Source: Diplonema japonicum
Lineage: Eukaryota; Euglenozoa; Diplonemea; Diplonemida; Diplonemidae
DNA: 64,000 bases
Reading direction: 5' to 3'
Assembly (NCBI GenBank): GCA_964019335.1
Contig: OZ025670.1
Coordinates: 248,001-312,000 of the forward strand
A model generated the notes under the pieces. That model was given only the letters and a program-made list of their open reading frames with translations. It had not been told where the DNA came from and ran no database searches. The stretch's first letter is position 1; every line of letters begins with the position of its first letter. Made by a program: the position numbers and the translations under genes. Positions 61,301 through 64,000 of the stretch are shown here, piece by piece.

Positions 61301-62802
61301 CTGCCATGCGAGACGAACAGGCAGTGCACGTCAGGACCAGCGAGGACGAGAGGGAGCTACGACACGAGCTGAACACAGCAATGGCGCTACATGAAGAGCT
61401 CGCCAGGAAGCACACTGCTGTCGTCAAGGAAATGGAAGAGATGAGGGCGGAGAAGCGGGAAAGGAAGGACGAAAACAAAGAGCAGCAACAGAGGCAGCAC
61501 GACCTATTGCAGCAACAACAGCAACGCCACCAAGAACAAATACAACAACAGCAGAAAGCACAGCAAAGGCACTACGAACAGTGTCAACAGCAGCTGCAAG
61601 ACCAGCGGAAACAAATACAGCAGCAACAGCAACAGCTGCAGGAAAACCAGCAGCAGCGCGTTGTGAAGCAGGTATGGCTGACTGCGCACTTTAAACACCC
61701 CATGCAGGATGATGAACTGAGATCTGTATTACAAGAAATAGAACACCTCCGCAGGACGGTGAAGGTATCTTGCAATACCAAAAAAAAAAGCATCATATGA
61801 TAACCACCCACTCAGGAAGACGAATCGGTTAAAGCAGAGATGGAACAGCAGATCAATTCTGCGAGGGTGGAAATCACCGAGCTGCTACGGGAAATCAACG
61901 AGCGGCCGACCGTGTTAAAGGGCATTTCGCCGGCGAGGTCAGCATCGGCAGCATCTGTTTCGAGCACAGAGCGTGCGGAGCTGGCACGGTTGACGCAGGA
62001 GAACGAAGAGCTGAGAGCGGCGAACGAAAAATACCAAGAGTTCGGGCATATGGAGGTGATGTGCGATCAGTTGAACAACATGCAGCTGGACCTGAACCAG
62101 GCATTGCAAAGGGCAGCACGAGCTGAGGAAGCATTGGCTGCAAAATCCCCACCACTCAGATCTATTTCGCAACGATCAGATGCGGAGACAGGCCGGGTGG
62201 AATCGGAGATCGCTTTGAAAAGCGCAGAAATGTCAAGGAAGGACACGCGTATCAAAGAGCTAGAGATGAAGTATGACCTGCAAGGACGGGAGCTTGAAAT
62301 GGCGTTGGAACAAGTTGCACGGCATTATGATGAAATAAAACTTCGTGAAGAGCGTCTTGAGGTGTTCGCAAAAGACACGGTAACTCTGCAACGAAGGGTG
62401 CAGGAATTACTCTCGGCGACATCAAACAGAAAGGAAACGGAGGAGATTGCAAGGCTGAAGGGCGACTTGCTCGAGGCGAAGGAGCAACACCGGCAGGTTT
62501 CGATTAAGTGGAAAAGGGTAGCGACCACCCTTCAAGACGCCAAAAAGGAAGGTGACGAACTGCGAGATGCAATGAAAGTTGCAGCCAGAGAGATCACCGC
62601 ACTACACCGATCGCGAGAAGAGTTTAAAGCTTTCTCCGATGACCAAAACGTGCGCGTTTCAACCAGATTGGAGGAACAGGAAGAAGAGAACAAACACCTA
62701 CGCATGGAGATGCTCAAGGTTATCTCCGAGCGGAACATCTTGCACGAGGTATGATTGGCGAATGAGAAAAAAAAAAAAAAATAGGAACTAACTCGTCGCT
62801 AG
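58357..62802 (+). CDS. Long coiled-coil protein with degenerate calpain-like domain, four exons
   Basis: Exons 58357-61671, 61708-61764, 61816-62748 and 62785-62802 give 1,440 residues; introns are 36, 51 and 36 nt. Residues about 20-100 are coiled coil and about 110-190 EF-hand-like. Residues about 285-550 follow a calpain protease layout: VVVVDNFFPSIDM, QVWIMLAEKALAKVKGSYAL and GDVGSIYCVEAVHP. The catalytic Cys region reads GQPTSIAVVSG, and the His of GHAYSV is replaced in GSIYCV, so no active protease is expected. The C-terminal 850 residues are a coiled coil with a Gln-rich part. Dead calpains are common in kinetoplastid flagellar skeletons. Confidence 0.7.
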
Positions 62803-63218
62803 GATCATTTTTGTTACTATTAAAAAAAAAAAAAGTTGATATCTATTTCGTGTCAAGAGGTTTTTTTTTTCTTTTTTTTTTGTTCCCTATTTAGACAGGG
62901 AGATCACACCTCCCCCCTATTTCATTTTTCCCTTTAGATAAAAAAAAAAATTAAGATTGTTGTTTCTGTAGAGAATTTATTATTCCTTTTCCCCCTTTCT
63001 CGGTACGTTTGTTTGTCACTACTATTAACAACGTGGCACGGTGCTTTTGCATTCTTCCCAGTGGGGGTGCGGTGGTTCGTATTGCCTTTTCTTTCTTCTT
63101 GTTTCCCATATTTTCTTTGGGTAGATTGTAATTTTGATATTTATTCTGACTTTGCTCTTTTGCTGCTTTGTCTTTAGCTCCTTTTTACAGTTTTTTATTT
63201 CCACACAAAACAAACACA
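62803..63218. other. Intergenic, homopolymer-rich
   Basis: A- and T-runs with some ordinary sequence; no gene or strong structure seen. Confidence 0.6.
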
Positions 63219-64000
63219 ATGTCTGCCCAAATGATTGAAGTGCCGATGAAGTTCGAGCTTGTAAGGAACGGGGAAGTGGTGGAGACGCGGAGGACGCGCC
63301 TGGTGAACCCGTCGTTCGAGGCGGTGGCGGCAGTGGGGGCTGGATGGTCGAGGGGGAAGAGCACGACGCTGCAGTACGTGGACGACGAGGGGGACCTTGT
63401 GACGATGGACACTGAGGGGGAGTGGTGCGAGTGCATGCGCTTGTGGAGAGGAGAAGGGACGCTGAAGGTCCGTCTGGTGCTCCCCTCTCTTGAGGGTGGG
63501 AAGGGTCGTGGTCCCTGCTGGTGGAGGAAGGCTGAGAGGTGCAGGAGCAGATCTAGGAGCAGGAGCCGATCAGGGAGCAGGAGCCCAACCAGAAGGTGTG
63601 GCAAGAACTATGGTGTTGCCACGTGGTGGCAGAAATGGATGGGAGATACCACTGGTATGTGGGAGGAGTTCGGCGATGATAAGGAAGAAGACTCGTGTGA
63701 GGTGACAGCTACACAAGCCGTTGTGGTGGAGAAGATCCTGAAGAAGCTTCACGGAGAGGACACGATGGTGGCCCTTGCGAGCGGGACTGTTGACGCGAAG
63801 GCCCTCGGGTGCAAAGGGTGGCTTTCTGTGAAGGTTCTGGAGGACGGTGAAGTGGACCTGGACGTGAAGGTTCGGAAGCTGTACAACATGCTGCACCAGA
63901 AGGGCCTCGACTCCTTGCACTCGAAGGATGTTGAGGCTGTGGACTGGTTCACTCTGTGCACGGAGCTGGAGCCTTCTCGGTGTGTCGGTTGGTACAACCT
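63219..64000 (+). CDS. PB1-domain protein, cut by window end
   Basis: Frame open from the ATG at 63219 to the window edge, about 260 residues seen. Residues about 8-90 fit a PB1 domain (FELVRNGEVVETRRTRLVNP, then LQYVDDEGDLVTMDTEGEW), the latter being the acidic OPCA-type motif. An Arg/Ser repeat follows (RSRSRSRSRS), then helical segments (VVVEKILKKLHGEDTMVALA). PB1 domains form heterodimers or oligomers. No stop is reached, so the rest lies outside the window. Confidence 0.7.
   Translation, partial: MSAQMIEVPMKFELVRNGEVVETRRTRLVNPSFEAVAAVGAGWSRGKSTTLQYVDDEGDLVTMDTEGEWCECMRLWRGEGTLKVRLVLPSLEGGKGRGPCWWRKAERCRSRSRSRSRSGSRSPTRRCGKNYGVATWWQKWMGDTTGMWEEFGDDKEEDSCEVTATQAVVVEKILKKLHGEDTMVALASGTVDAKALGCKGWLSVKVLEDGEVDLDVKVRKLYNMLHQKGLDSLHSKDVEAVDWFTLCTELEPSRCVGWYN

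Noticed and set aside
1-64000. Spliced-leader RNA, U-snRNA, rRNA or tRNA genes
   Set aside because: Read through for familiar signatures (tRNA box B, U6 ACAGAGA region, Sm sites next to known snRNA motifs) without a convincing match; reading by eye can miss divergent forms.

Overview
This window looks like nuclear DNA of a flagellated protist, most probably a euglenozoan of the diplonemid or euglenid type. About 34 supported or likely genes all lie on the + strand, as in the long one-direction gene arrays of Euglenozoa. Unlike kinetoplastid genes, many carry ordinary GT-AG introns, but these are tiny (33-73 nt) and made largely of single-base runs. Genes are compact; the DNA between them is packed with homopolymer runs of A, T, G and C. 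Axonemal and ciliary genes (DRC1, a TMEM218-like protein) show a cilium or flagellum. No spliced-leader, tRNA or rRNA gene was recognised, so the lineage is an inference.

Layout. 0-6 kb: a decayed coding remnant, a RII-like/pseudokinase/LRR protein, FIS1, casein kinase 1 with five micro-introns, and a tentative five-exon mini-gene. 6-16 kb: a RING-CH protein, nuclear poly(A) polymerase, a PYM/eIF2A-tail-like protein, a ubiquitin-like/ankyrin protein, DRC1, and a protein of six SH3-like repeats. 16-23 kb: a charged coiled-coil protein ending in a CaaX box, a LOG-family enzyme, and an RNA-binding protein with two RRMs and long Gln/His tracts. 23-27.6 kb is gene-poor and holds an assembly gap, one copy of an interspersed repeat, one copy of a structured element and other hairpins. 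27.6-38 kb: a fatty-acid elongase, a membrane RING-CH protein, the second repeat copy, an HEVLH-containing unknown, an armadillo protein, an ARF-like GTPase, a tetraspanin and a tail-anchored protein. 38-47.5 kb: a PARP-type ADP-ribosyltransferase, a DMT transporter, two tandem PARP-type zinc-finger proteins (one also with an HMG box and two PBZ poly(ADP-ribose)-binding fingers), a TMEM218-like protein and a PIAS/Siz SUMO ligase. 47.5-64 kb: a SET-like methyltransferase, several unknown coiled-coil or basic proteins, RNA polymerase III subunit RPC3, a 1,440-residue coiled-coil protein with a degenerate calpain domain, and a PB1 protein cut by the window end.

The most notable items are (i) a local group that could write, sense breaks for, and read poly(ADP-ribose) (38.4-45.2 kb), (ii) a three-copy dispersed RNA-like element with covarying stems and H/ACA-like features, (iii) micro-introns whose 3' ends are A-runs instead of pyrimidine tracts, and (iv) several unusual domain architectures. 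In one-direction arrays of this kind neighbours are not necessarily functionally related, so the clustering is a hypothesis, not evidence of a pathway.
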